Notes under the pieces: model-generated
Databases searched by the model: none
What the model was told of the DNA's origin: nothing
The model's input: the letters and a program-made list of their open reading frames with translations, nothing else
Shown here: positions 33,148-45,324 of the stretch, piece after piece
How positions within the stretch are numbered: the stretch's first letter is position 1
How the letters are laid out: every line of letters starts with the position of its first letter
Made by a program: the position numbers and the translations under genes
Source: Piscicola geometra
Taxonomy: Eukaryota; Annelida; Clitellata; Hirudinida; Piscicolidae
NCBI GenBank assembly: GCA_943735955.1
Contig: OX030958.1
Location: forward strand, 4,009,031-4,073,030
Reading direction: 5' to 3'
Length of the DNA: 64,000 bases

Positions 33148-35770
33148 TTACCCTTCGGTGGCGACGGGTGTTTCTTGGACCGGGGCGGCAGTGCTGTCAG
33201 TGGTGGCATCGATGACGCCCTTGACGGCCTCCTTGATGCTGTCCTCGATCTTCTCCGCCACCTCGGTGCCCTTCTTCGTCACCTCAGCCACCTGCGTCTC
33301 GATTTTTTCAGCCACCTCGGTCTTCACCTCCACCGCAGCCTTCTTCAGCTCTTCCACGCCATCTCCAACCTCTTTTTTCGCCACCTCTACCGCATCTCCT
33401 GCCACCACCTTCACGTCGCTCTTCACCTCTTCCACAGCATGCTTCACTCCATTCAGCGTTGGCAACACACCCTCAGGCGCTGCCAACTTATCTCCTCCTT
33501 CCTCTTTCTTCTCCTCTTCTTCTGGCTCCTTTTCATCCACTGGTTTAGTTTCCACAGGGATGGCAGGTGGCTCCAGGGGCTCGAAGCCTTCCAGCTTGCA
33601 GTAGCCACCACTCAGCTTCCACAGCGCCTCTTGCTTGCTCTCGTCCAGTGACTCTTCCGATGACTTGGTTTCCTGGTCGTCCTTGATGAACTTGCCACTC
33701 ACTCCTGTCGCGTGCAAACGTCGTATTCATTGGATTATTGTATTCTAGATGTATTAATAATTGAGCAGAAGGTATTTTAAATAATAAAATAAGCAAAAAA
33801 TCTTCAAAAGAAAGTTGTCATTCACCCTTGAACTTCTCATCGGTTGCCAGGGCGACAACAGAGGCGGCAGCCTGGTGGATGGTCTTGGTCATCTTCATAA
33901 AGCGCATTACGTAGCGACAGAAGAACTTGGTCGCCTTGCTGGCACTGCGCATCAACTCAGTCGTCGGCACAAAGCCTGGTTGATTGGTTATTGACTCGTT
34001 ATGGCTAGTTCAACACTCGACAACATTCTCCCATATTACACCATTACACCGTCACACGAGAATCGAACGCACCAGGACAGATGGCGTTGGCGGTGACATT
34101 GGTCTCGGCTAGTTTCCTGCTCAACTCATAGGTGAACATGATGTTGGCTGTCTTGGAGTTCTTGTAGCCCTGAAGGCCCGTGTAGGCGTTCTCCTTGTAG
34201 AGGAACAAGTCGTCCAGGTCCAGAGGCTGCACGTCTGTTGTTGTCGTGGTATGTTTGGTGCTTGGTGTGTGGATTGGTGCTTCAGTTTTGATCGTTTCTA
34301 ATGTAATAAGATTCGCATAATGAAATAGAATTCTATTGAAATGGTAAGATACCATCTTTTTTGAATTTTAAAACTAAAAACTGGTCATAAAAAGTTTAAT
34401 TAAAGTTTAAGATGTACATGAAATGTTTAAACATATTTATTAGAATTTCTAAAAACAATCTATGTGGAATAAAAAAATAAGTAACTAGTCACTCACTCTT
34501 CATCCACTTCTTGCTCGACTCGGGGTCATGAATGGCCGATGCGACCACAACCACTCTGGCTTCTTCGTCGTCCTTCGCCGTCTTCTTCCAAGTCGTCAAG
34601 CAGCAGGTTAGTCAGCAGAAAATGACCTGGTGGTGCAGTGGAGGTGGTCAAGAGGCTGACAGTGCTAGTAAAAGCTTTCTAAAAAGTCAAATTATCAAAA
34701 TTTAATAAATAGAAAAGTTGTATAAAATGTAGAAAAAAGATATAAAAATGTAGCAAACAAAGGGCACGAACCCAAGTGGTTGGTTCCCATGGTGATTTCG
34801 AAGTTGTCCTTCGTGTACTGGCGCTTGGTGTCTTTGAAGTTGAGACCGAGGCCTGCGTTGTTGATGAGGACGTTCAGCTTCTTGCCGCTGGCGTGGAACT
34901 CCTCGACGAACTTCCTGACCGACTCGAGTGAGGCCAAATCGAGCTGTTGTAATGGTGTTGTGGTGGTGTTGGAGTGGGTGTTGTGGCTTAAAGTGGTGAT
35001 TTTGTAAGTTTTTAGTTTTTTACAATACAATAAAATAAAATACAACAACGAATATTATTAACGTGGCGTAAACCCGTATGAGCTTCAAGACCACAAGAAA
35101 ACCAAATTCGTCACAAGGTAGTTCGCGTTTTTCATTATTGGATATAATACGGCTGAATGTACGATTTATGAGTGAAGGTAATTGAAAATGAAATATCGAA
35201 AATCGAAAGTGACATCAATGGTCGCCAAGATATAATCGATGAAGAATGGCGCCAGAAGAATGGCAACGGGATCGAACAAGCGACGAATTATGATTCATTG
35301 TGTGACTTGCCTTAGTCATGAGGTAAGAAATTGGTGTGTAGTTGTAATTGAGTTAGCAAGAAGCACAGATACAGTCACAAGGTGATAAATGATTGGGTTT
35401 GCTCAAATTACATAATTATGTTGAGAAATCAAACTAGATAATTGCCTCATTATCGCCAAGTATTAATCCTTCAAACTCTAATGAAACTTCTCTTTTTCAA
35501 AAGCCCATCAAATGCGTCTCACCACCTTTCGACACCCTCCATAACTCCTTATTCATCTCTCTCATCTCCTCAACTATCTTACTCCTCCACTTTACCCTTT
35601 CCACCCCTCTATTGCACGTACGTTCATGTAGGTGGCAAGGGCATTCGGGAACTTCTTCTTGATCTTCTCGATCGCCTTCGTCGTCTTTTCTTCGGACCTG
35701 CAGTGGCATGTGGTCAGTCGAGGTGCTTGTCATCATGCCACAATAAGACACTTTTTAGACTATCATTAAA

Positions 35771-35832
<62 letters not shown>

Positions 35833-35845
35833 ATACCACCACTAT

Positions 35846-35905
<60 letters not shown>

Positions 35906-36014
35906 CTTACCTGCACGCCATGATGACGTCATGGCCAGCCTCACAGAGCATCTTGGTAACCTCGAAGCCGATGCCCGCGTTGGCTCCTGTCACGATGAAC
36001 ACCTTGCCAGACAT
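33148..36014 (-). CDS. Short-chain dehydrogenase/reductase, retinol dehydrogenase 11-14-like, with extended amphipathic C-terminus
   Basis: NAD(P)-dependent Rossmann-fold oxidoreductase; relatives act on retinoids or lipid aldehydes at ER or mitochondrial membranes. Exons 5' to 3': 36014-35911, 35697-35622, 34943-34772, 34626-34497, 34234-34073, 33975-33826, 33704-33148. Cofactor motif TGANAGIG is at residues 9-16 and NNAG near 88-91. The catalytic Ser is in VVASAIHD and the YKNSK (YxxxK) pair is near 184-188. The family's usual end (VSGKFIKD ... LWKL) is followed by about 145 extra residues: an acidic Glu/Lys stretch, then Ala/Val/Glu/Lys repeats that look like 11-residue amphipathic helices. 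No N-terminal membrane anchor is visible. Exon 34626-34497 needs one base less to stay in frame (near 34581-34591): sequencing error, or a broken copy. Other exons are clean, so I favour a working gene. Substrate unknown. Confidence 0.85.
35050..35094. repeat. Dispersed repeat, copy B
   Basis: GAATATTATTAACGTGGCG ... AGCTTCAAGACCAC matches 25361-25407. Here it follows a short A-rich tandem tract and lies in a dehydrogenase intron. Confidence 0.6.
35772..35902. repeat. (ACT)n trinucleotide tract
   Basis: About 43 ACT triplets with one short interruption, ending just before the donor of the first dehydrogenase exon. Confidence 0.95.
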
Positions 36015-38397
36015 TGCTGCTCAGATGCTGTCGTGGTGGTTGTGGTGGTGGTGGTGATGGTTTTTGTGGTGGAGGTGGTGGTGGTTATGGCAGTGATGAT
36101 CGAGGTTGTTGTGGTGGATGTGGTGATCATGGTTAATGTGAGGGTGGTTTGGGGAACAAGTTAAGTTGGTAGTAGTGGTTTAGCGGTTTAGTAGTGCTTA
36201 CGGTGCGATCTGATGATGATTGTTGTGGATGCGGTGTGCTGTGGTGTTGCTTCAAGGTAACAGTGTCAGTTTGGGTTGAGGAACATAAGTGGGAGCTGTT
36301 GGTGATTGATGTGCAACCACTTGAAAGTTGAATGAGTTGATTCTAGGCCAAGTTTTTAAAAGAGAATAATTAATTTAATAAATAATTAAGTCCAAAAAAA
36401 CTAATGAAAAATAATAGTTTGGCATCGGGTTATAACAATGAGTCACAATTTGGCTGCAGAGCTACCAGCATGGAAGGTCAACAGAGTTCACTGCAGGCAT
36501 CAACACGTCAGAAAAAGTTTCAAAAAAGTTAATGAGCATCAAGAGGAAGAGATGCTGGCTGATGATAGGAGGCAGTGTTCGATGACTGAGTCATGAAGAG
36601 GAACAAATTAGTGTATTGATGCGCTCAAGATCCTTGCATTCTCGATGGATTTGTTGAGAACATTTCAACGAAATTTAGTGTTCCGTAAGAGTGAAGAAAA
36701 ATGTGATGCATTAGTGGAATGCTGTGAATTTGAAGATAAAGTTGTAATGTGAGATGCATGCCAGTCTGCTAGAGCTGTAGCTGAGCACTTTCAAATTCCG
36801 ACAACAAATATGTCACGCCTTGGAATAAAAATAGGCGAAAAAGGAGAGTAGGAAAAAAATGCAAAAAGTCTTTAATAAATCAGGTTTTTCTTTAAATCTA
36901 GAGCATCTTTTTAATGCAAGTTTGCTGAACTCATTAAATCTTAATGGCTCATTACGCGATCTTTATCTGCTGTATCAGCCTCCGCAACATGGCACCACCA
37001 TCTCACGGGAAATCGCTCCAGTAGACAACTCTCGAATTAGATAACCCTGCATAATTCATATAGACGATAACAACGACTCCCCAGAGTTACCAGACAGAGT
37101 GTTGTTCAGTGATTTACCATTGCATGCCTCAAAACAACACACGCAACTAACACCAAAGCCAACATCGCTCCAAAACTCTCATTAGCATTGTGTGTACATC
37201 TCGCCATACGATGTATGCACGCTTGTATACGCATGCAGGCGTACGCTGGAAGCTGCAAGAGAGAAGCAAGGAGCAGCAAGACAGCAGAGCAGCTGCTGAG
37301 TCATCATCGTCGTGGTGGTCTGTCACAGGCGCTCCTGCGCCGTAATCACCGCTTGAAATTGAGGTTTAAGGAGGATTGTGAAGAAGTGTTGCTGTGCTAG
37401 TAGATGTGTGAGTGGATGTGTGAGTGAATGTGTGAAAAGATGTGTAAATGGATGTGTGAGTGGATGTGTGAATGGATGTGCAAGTGTGTGCCTGTGTTTG
37501 TTCGCTTTGAAGAGTGTGTTTGAGGAGCATACTAGTCCTGCTAAGCTATTTCAAAAAGCCTATTTGGTTTGTTTGCCTTGGAATGAATGGACGACTTTGG
37601 TGGAAGAGGCTGTTAAGGCAGTGAATGAGTAAATAGGTAAATAGCTTTAATAGAGGAATGAACAAAAATGCATGCATGGATGGAGTCTGGTGCATTCAAT
37701 ACATACAGGATGATTGCATATTTGCGATGAATATGCTGATAGAGTTGCATCACTAGATCTCAAAATGCGTGACTGCTATGAGAATGTAATGAAGATGCTG
37801 ATTATGATGATGATGATGATGATGATATCATGGTGATGATCATGAAAAAGATTAGAGACAATTATGGAAGTGTTGATAAGTATGCTGGCTGAGATGCTGA
37901 TGCAATTGAGAGAGCAATTTTAAAAAAATTCGTCAGTCTAAATCATTCAGAATCACCTAGCCTATCAGCTGACATGCCAGCCATTTAAAGTGTCAATGAT
38001 GTCAATGAAGATGTGATGATGCTGGCGACGATGATGATGATGATGATGATGATGACGATGGCAATGATGATGATGATGACGATGGCAATAATGATGATGA
38101 TGCTGATAGTATGGGGTGGGGGGGGGGGGTTTAAAACCATCACTAAACCATTGAGACAATTGGGATTAATGTGGAATGGTGGGAGGGAAAGGATGAATGA
38201 TGTGGCAGTGGGCTGAAGGGATGAGGTTACAAGGATGATTAATGGACGCGCAAGTGGTGGGAAAGTGAGGGTGGTGGGCAGGAGAGGCAAACAGGAGGGA
38301 TGGATAATGTGTGGTGCTGAAAGAATTCAATAAGGAAGAGGAAGATGAACGCTTATAAGAGACGATAAATTACTGTCGACTTAATGTTTGGATAAGT

Positions 38398-38475
<78 letters not shown>

Positions 38476-41400
38476 TGTGTATGTGTGTTTGTTTAATTGT
38501 GTTTGCGAAACAAATTAGATGTGTGTTGGAGGGATAGTTGCGAAAGCAAAAAGGTCTGCAGAAGGCATTAGAAGAGTGTTGAGCTGGTATGAGCATCAAG
38601 TTTGGTGGCTTTGGAAAAATAACTCGCATAAAAATGTTTAATAGATTTTAAATATTGAAAAGAAAATAATTTATTTGAAATGGATGAAGATTGAAATTGT
38701 TTTGAAGTTAAATGAAATTGATTGTGACGGTGGAACGGAGAAGAAACAGAAAATAGCAAACAAGAATGTCTGATCACTGAGATTCAAGATGAATAGAAAC
38801 GGGTGGATGGACAAATGAGTGCATGGATGGATGAAAAGACAATGATAGATTTACAAACAAATGGATAAACAAATAGTCCTATGAAGGGATGAATGAATGG
38901 ATGGATGGATGAGACTGGTTGACCTGATAATTGACGATGAAGCCAAACATCGTTTCAATTGCAACGTGTCATGTGCCATTATTATCTCGCATCATATTTT
39001 CCTATGGGACAGTCAATGTTATTCTTTATATGCTTTCAAATTACTTCTGATCGCTTTTTATTTGTATTATTACTTCCATTATATTTACTAGCATCATTAC
39101 TTGTTTACGATTTCGCTCCCGATGAACGGGGAAGTTTTATGCGAGCTTTAAGGCTGCAAGATGGCCAGCACATAAACTCCGACCAGACCGAAGCCATGCA
39201 TGCCTCTGCTAGAGATTGTGTCTTGCTAAAAGAAAAAACATTTAAAAGAATAATTCAACCAGAAAGCCATGCCACCACATGGCCTCCTTCTAGATGCTTC
39301 GCCGCAAATACATTCTCGCCAATTAGAAACAACCAAAGCATATGACTTGATTATAATTTGAAGGATTAAAAAGTCTAATGGTCGAGGCATGAATGGCAGT
39401 GCATGCATGAGTCAGACAGGCCCACATCTGCTCTATCTCACTCATCAACTTTCCACTTTTGACACCAGTAGCAGACTTTCTCACACTTTTTTTTCGCAAA
39501 AATGTGTTGGGGTAAAAAAATTGGGATGACAAGATTACACAGCATTGGATCATAACATTCGGTGTCTTCATGAGTAGAATTTTGTTTCATTTTTACAATA
39601 TCTTCCATCACTCGTATATCCCCGAGCTCGGAAATCTCTCCAAACTAAAGTTCAAATAAATAAATCTAATTTCTCAGAGATACCCAAGATGTAACGAGTG
39701 GTTTCAATAATGAAACGAAGGATTAGTTTGTGCATTGTGGGACGCATGAAGAACAAATTGTTATTCTTCTCCATCTTTTTATATTTAATGCCTCCTGACG
39801 TCACTACAGAAGCCTGCACCAAACGTCAGGTCAGTTGCAATTCAATACTGCCATCTTAACACATGGCGGTGGTGGTGGTGATAATGATGTCAATTATGAT
39901 GATGATGATGACGGCTATAAACAAGACATTTGGTATAGGGGTAAGCGCTTATGTTTATGGCACGACGTTTGTATATAGGAGGTATTGACAGGAGGTTTCA
40001 GTGGTCTCAGATGGGAAAGAAGCAGACGTGAAACAGACTAAATGTTTGATAATTAGTTCAGAAGGGATATACTCTATATAATATAGGTCATTTGAATGCT
40101 TTATCTAAAAGATCTTTGTGGAAGTAGTGAAAAATATCGTCTTCAACTGTTATTTGTTACTTTATTTTCTGAATGTGCACGCTGATTATTTATTTTTATT
40201 ATTAATTTATTGCGCTTAATTCTTGAGAATTTATTCATTCGAGGTTCATAGTCTGCTGTTTGATGGCTTAGTAACAAAGGTTGAGTGGGTGCCAGGTCGC
40301 CGTCTGAATATTTTGGTCGCTTAATGAAACTTCTAGAAGGGTACAAATAGGCGTCGGATGATTTTTCATTTACTTTGCGCATTTAATACTTGTTAAAAAA
40401 GCACCATGAGTGCTTGAAATCTAAACTGAGGTGTGAGCTAATTTAAATAACTCTGTTTCTTCGTATGTGTGAATATTCTACTTGGTATTTTTAAGTGGAA
40501 CAAGTTTTCTAAGAAAATATGATTTAGTTATTTCAAAGCTGGGTTCTTTATAATGGTTTCTGTCTTTGTGGGAGGAGTTAGCATGGATGGAAAGATGATG
40601 GGTCTGGTGGATATCTGTATGTCTGTTTTAAGGATAATGTTGTCTGGATAGATAGTCTGTAAACATGAACAACGAACAACGGGCCAGACATGAACGGATG
40701 GATGTGTAGAGTGTGGACATACGTCTGGATAGATGTGCACGGTATCGCTTTCAAGTGCGCCAAAGTACACACAGCAGGCGTACAGACATCATTACTCATG
40801 CGCAACTTGTTCGCGCGTGTGAGAGCGTGATTGTGGGCTGGTGGAAGGTTGCGGATGTGAGAGCTGAGAAACTGGCACTGGCTTCTTCTTAGCTGCAACT
40901 TACTCCGGGAGGATCATGGCAGCTAGGCTACACAGCTGTTTCTGTTGAGTCAGGCCCATTAGGGACATTATGGCAATTTCGTGAAATTTAATGGCCACAT
41001 TATCTTAATTTATGTAACGCTCAACTCGGCGCGGTTAGATTTGGTGATTTATGACTTCTTTATCTTCCAAATTAAATAAAAAGCGATTTTATTTGCCCGA
41101 GATAAAAAGGAAAAGTTTGAAAGTTAATTCAAATAGAAAGCAGATGCCAAGAGAAGGCAATGATAAACAGATCTATCTTACAAACTTTTCATAGCAATAA
41201 TAACTTCATTAATCAACTTCATTAATATTTATTTTAAATAAAATATATATAAATGTTTGGAAAGTTAAATATTTTGACAAAGTTTCTGAAGTGAGGGGTT
41301 TGCAAAGTTTCAAGACAATATTCAAATTGGTTTTCCAACAACTGTGTTCTGCACGCATAAGACTTAGGCCTCCACGCTAATTTATTATGTTTTTAAAATA

Positions 41401-42843
41401 ATTCATCCGCAAATTGGAGTAAGTTATAGTTAAGGAATCAACACCAATTATCCCCTTCATCGAAAACTTTCAACAACTCTGGACAAGTTATCTCATAGGA
41501 TGACAAAGCCAATGACACTCCCCAGACGATGTCAGACCATCAGATTGCGGGCACTCTTTATTTTTCCTTATTTAACTTCAGAGGCGCATAAAGAAAGCTA
41601 GTGAAATACCTTCAAAGAGCTGCAAACAAATGTAAACTTGTTGCGCCTTTGAAAGTGAATGTTATTTGGAGAGATAATCACTTACAGTTGAAACTGAAGA
41701 AGGCAATTAAGCCAAGAGTCTGAAAGAGCTCTGAGACGAAATGAAGGCAGCAAATAAGCATAACGAAAAAAATGCAAATTCACATAAAACGCACTTTTAG
41801 TCACGTACACAGGCATGCACACAAACACGTATCGAGGGCATCGCAGACGGAATAATCGATCGAAAAAACAAAGCTCCACCACACAAGCACATAAGCACGC
41901 ACACAACAATCACACATCCTTAATCATTTGTATTCGTCATAAGTGCTGTTATGCATCATTCATACGAGCAACAAATGGACGTCACACACACACACAAACA
42001 CACATACGCGCACCAAAACACCCACACAGCGTCCCGGGTAGCAGAGCGCCTGCAATAATCAATAGTGGCAGACAGCACCAGCTACACAGACAGACCTGTA
42101 CGCCTCTTGTGCTTCTCAATTCTTGAGTTTCTTCAAATTGCACCAAAGTTAACTTTTAATGTTAACTTTAGTTTTTTTAATTTTCTTAATGAAGCTTTTT
42201 AAAACTCCTTCCAAGCTAAATATGTTTTTTATTTTCGTCGTCAAGAGTGAACTAGGCATGAGACATTGCAGATCGTAATTTCATAATCACTTTCCAATTA
42301 CGCCATCATCATACCACGGCAATCACATGAGCTCCCAAACTTATAATTGTTCACCATAGGTTAATTACAAGACTAAGATTTCTCAGAATTTCCCGCTATT
42401 TTGAAAATGATGATTAGAATAAGAGGTTCAGCTACCACCACTAACATATCCTTCTTTATACTATAAATTAAAAGTCTTTTTTTCTCTTTAAATAAGAAAA
42501 TAAATTAAATATTGTACGGAACTCCATATGTCTCATCCACTCAAAAAGCTGTAAAATCTTTGGACACCATTTTGTGATAATAAATTGAGTTTTATCATTC
42601 CTTATTTGGAAGATGTTAAAGAATTTTTACAAAATAGAAATATTAAGATGCACTTTTAGTTTTGGAAAATTCGGGGATCACCGAGAACCGAAATAAATAT
42701 AGTTTTAAGAGATCTTCACTCAATAATGCCTGAGAAAAATACCAACCACCACTAATACTACTACTACTAATACAACTACTACTACTACTACCACTACTAC
42801 TACCACTACTACTACCACTACTACAACTACTACTACTACTACA

Positions 42844-42875
<32 letters not shown>

Positions 42876-45324
42876 CACTACTCGTCTGACTTGAATGAAT
42901 TCACCAACACTGATGCTCGCAAGCAGCATGATTCACCAACCAACTCACCATTCTAATCCTATGACTCACTCCATCCCTGTGTACTATTGTTGTGCACATG
43001 TGTGTGTCATATATACATGTGTATGTGCACCATATCTATGAATGTGTGGAAGTAGTGCTTGTGTTAGGATGAGTGTGTGGATGTTTGTTGTGGTGGTTGC
43101 AACATGAGAGATTAATGGATTAATGAGAAAACGCATTATCATAATTTAATCGCTTTAATTACTTACGAAGCCACTTATTAAATTAGGAAACAATGCAACG
43201 TAGCAGTAATGGTGCAGTATTACTGAGAATAAGAGAAACAAAAGTAGGCAAAAGAATGAGGCGAATGATAATTTCAAGACATCAGCATGTCAGACTTATC
43301 AGAGAGATAAGAGTGTGAGATGAGCAAATGACCATTTCTCTCTCTACACAGAGCGCTGCTCACTTCTCAGAAATATTAATTCGAATTTGTTGCCCTAGTA
43401 CTTTGGATATTCTTTCTAAATTTCCTTTTTTATTTTTAGTTTGTGAAAATTATGCAGTCTTTACAATGTTTTCGAAATGGGATTTTTGTGCATTGTATTC
43501 AGAAACTATCTTCATTGTGTGCCTATCCCATAGATATTAATTGCCTATTGTTAAAAGTTTGAAAGACTCAAAAACAAAGTAATTATTGCTCAAAAATCAT
43601 CCTTAAATACCGAAAAAAGAATTCATCGATCATTTTAAAAAGCACGAAATAGCTTTGAAAACAAGGTATAATTGAAACAGAGGAGGCAATGATGATGCAC
43701 ACGAAACAAAGTTATAAGTCACAAGCAAGCTCTCTTGAATCACTCAACAGACAGGGCTTCTATGTTTAATTTCTATCTAACTTTCACTTATGAACTGTTC
43801 AAGTTTAACAATAAACTATTTGTGTTGCAAGTGTCTTTTATAAGCGCTACAGTGTACGAAGAAACAAAAGAAGTCCCTGGATTTATTATAGGATGTCACG
43901 TGCCAATGAATAAGCGAATACAACTAAAACAAATAATGAAAATCGAGTTGAAAGATGACTTATTTGACGGATTGGCGTTTTAATGGCCAGTGAGTAACTT
44001 GAAAGCGATTTTAAGAGCAATATAATTAAAATGAATAAATTATTTGAACTCACGTATATCAGCTGATGAAAAGAGTAGACGATTGATAACCTGAGGAAAA
44101 TAATAAAAATAGAAGGCAAAGCAAAAGAATGTATATTTTATAATATATATTATGTTAAAAAATTTATATAATGAGCTGTTGAGACAATCTGTTTTAGGTT
44201 ATCGATTTTTTACTGATAAGATTTTAATTAGGAACTAAAATTTATAAAATAAAATGAAACATATTTTATGATTTTATGAACAGAGTGATTCTTTTAGACG
44301 GTCAAAACGGATTGCAAAAAGACGTAACGGCGATGTAGTTTTGCATGTATAAAATCATCCTTTCACATGACGCTTTTGCGTTTTTTATTATTTAAGCTAC
44401 TTTTATTTGCGTATTTAATTTATATGAAAAAATATTGATACATCAATGGCGGCATTATGCAAGGTTCATGAGAAATAACAATTCAGGCTAGTGATCTAAA
44501 TGATATAATCGACAACTAAGAGAATAATGAAGGACAAACTTGCAAGCGATGCACCGATACAACACCGATACAACACAGAACAATGATCGACTATGGAAGC
44601 CCCTCTTTATATAGTCCTGCCCAGACAGCGCATGTGCATGACGCCTGTACTTTGTAATGAATTAGTAATAGGGATGTTCAATTTATGAATCAAATAATCA
44701 AAATTCCTGCGATCAAGCGGGTAGTCATATGAAATTGAAATATCTATGAGTTATGCAGGTTGGTGGAAGATTGATTGTTGTGACTCATTCTGAGAACCAT
44801 TCTCTAACAACAATGGTTGCTGCTAAGTTTTTATATTTAGATGTTATATTTGTATAAAAAACAAGTGACTTTTATAGAATTTTATTTTATTTATTATTAT
44901 TATTGTTTAAAAATTTGGCTTTTTTGAGTATTTACGATTTATTTATTTGCAATTTCTTTTTAAAAATTCCTTTATTCAAAAAGTATGCTATTTCTAAAAG
45001 TTTTTTTTAAAAGAAATAGTTAGATTAGGAAAAATGTATTTTAATGAAAAAATGAGTTCAAAATTATCAAAAATCAATGAAAGCTTCAAATTTATTATTC
45101 ACATTTAATACTGAAGTATTGCGTTTTAATTTTATTTGTTAACTAAAGTTTCTGTCACTTTTTATCGTCTTTAACACATTAAACAGCTTTTTGTTTTCTA
45201 ATCATTTTAATTTTCTAATAATCTTTTTCCTTCAAAAATGAAATTTTAAAAGATTAATATTATTTATCAAAATTAAAAAATGTTGTTAAATTGTTTTTCA
45301 TCTAACGACGAAATAGCCGGAACT
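36015..45324. other. Long intergenic region without supported genes
   Basis: About 9.3 kb, AT-rich. It holds G/T-rich repeats (36020-36150), (GAT)n tracts (37800-37830, 38010-38110), (TG)n (38399-38490), GATG repeats (38780-38920) and (ACT)n (42750-42885). Open frames here are short, low-complexity or AT-driven and show no recognisable domain or splice context. The 5' UTRs of the divergent dehydrogenase and CNPPD1 genes must lie at its ends. A TTTATATAG near 44630 could be a core promoter, but nothing confirms it. Confidence 0.5.
42750..42885. repeat. (ACT)n trinucleotide tract
   Basis: ACT triplets interrupted by ACC and ACA, in intergenic DNA. Confidence 0.9.

Noticed and set aside
37378..37632. 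Cys-rich ORF of 84 codons
   Set aside because: The Cys pattern comes from GTGTGAGTGGAT-type repeats and not from a knottin-like scaffold; there is no credible signal peptide.
38959..39345. Plus-strand ORF of 128 codons in the intergenic region
   Set aside because: No recognisable domain, no flanking splice-compatible exons, and hydrophobic runs explained by T-rich DNA.
43735..43983. Plus-strand ORF of 82 codons
   Set aside because: AT-rich, no Kozak-like context, no family resemblance; length expected by chance.
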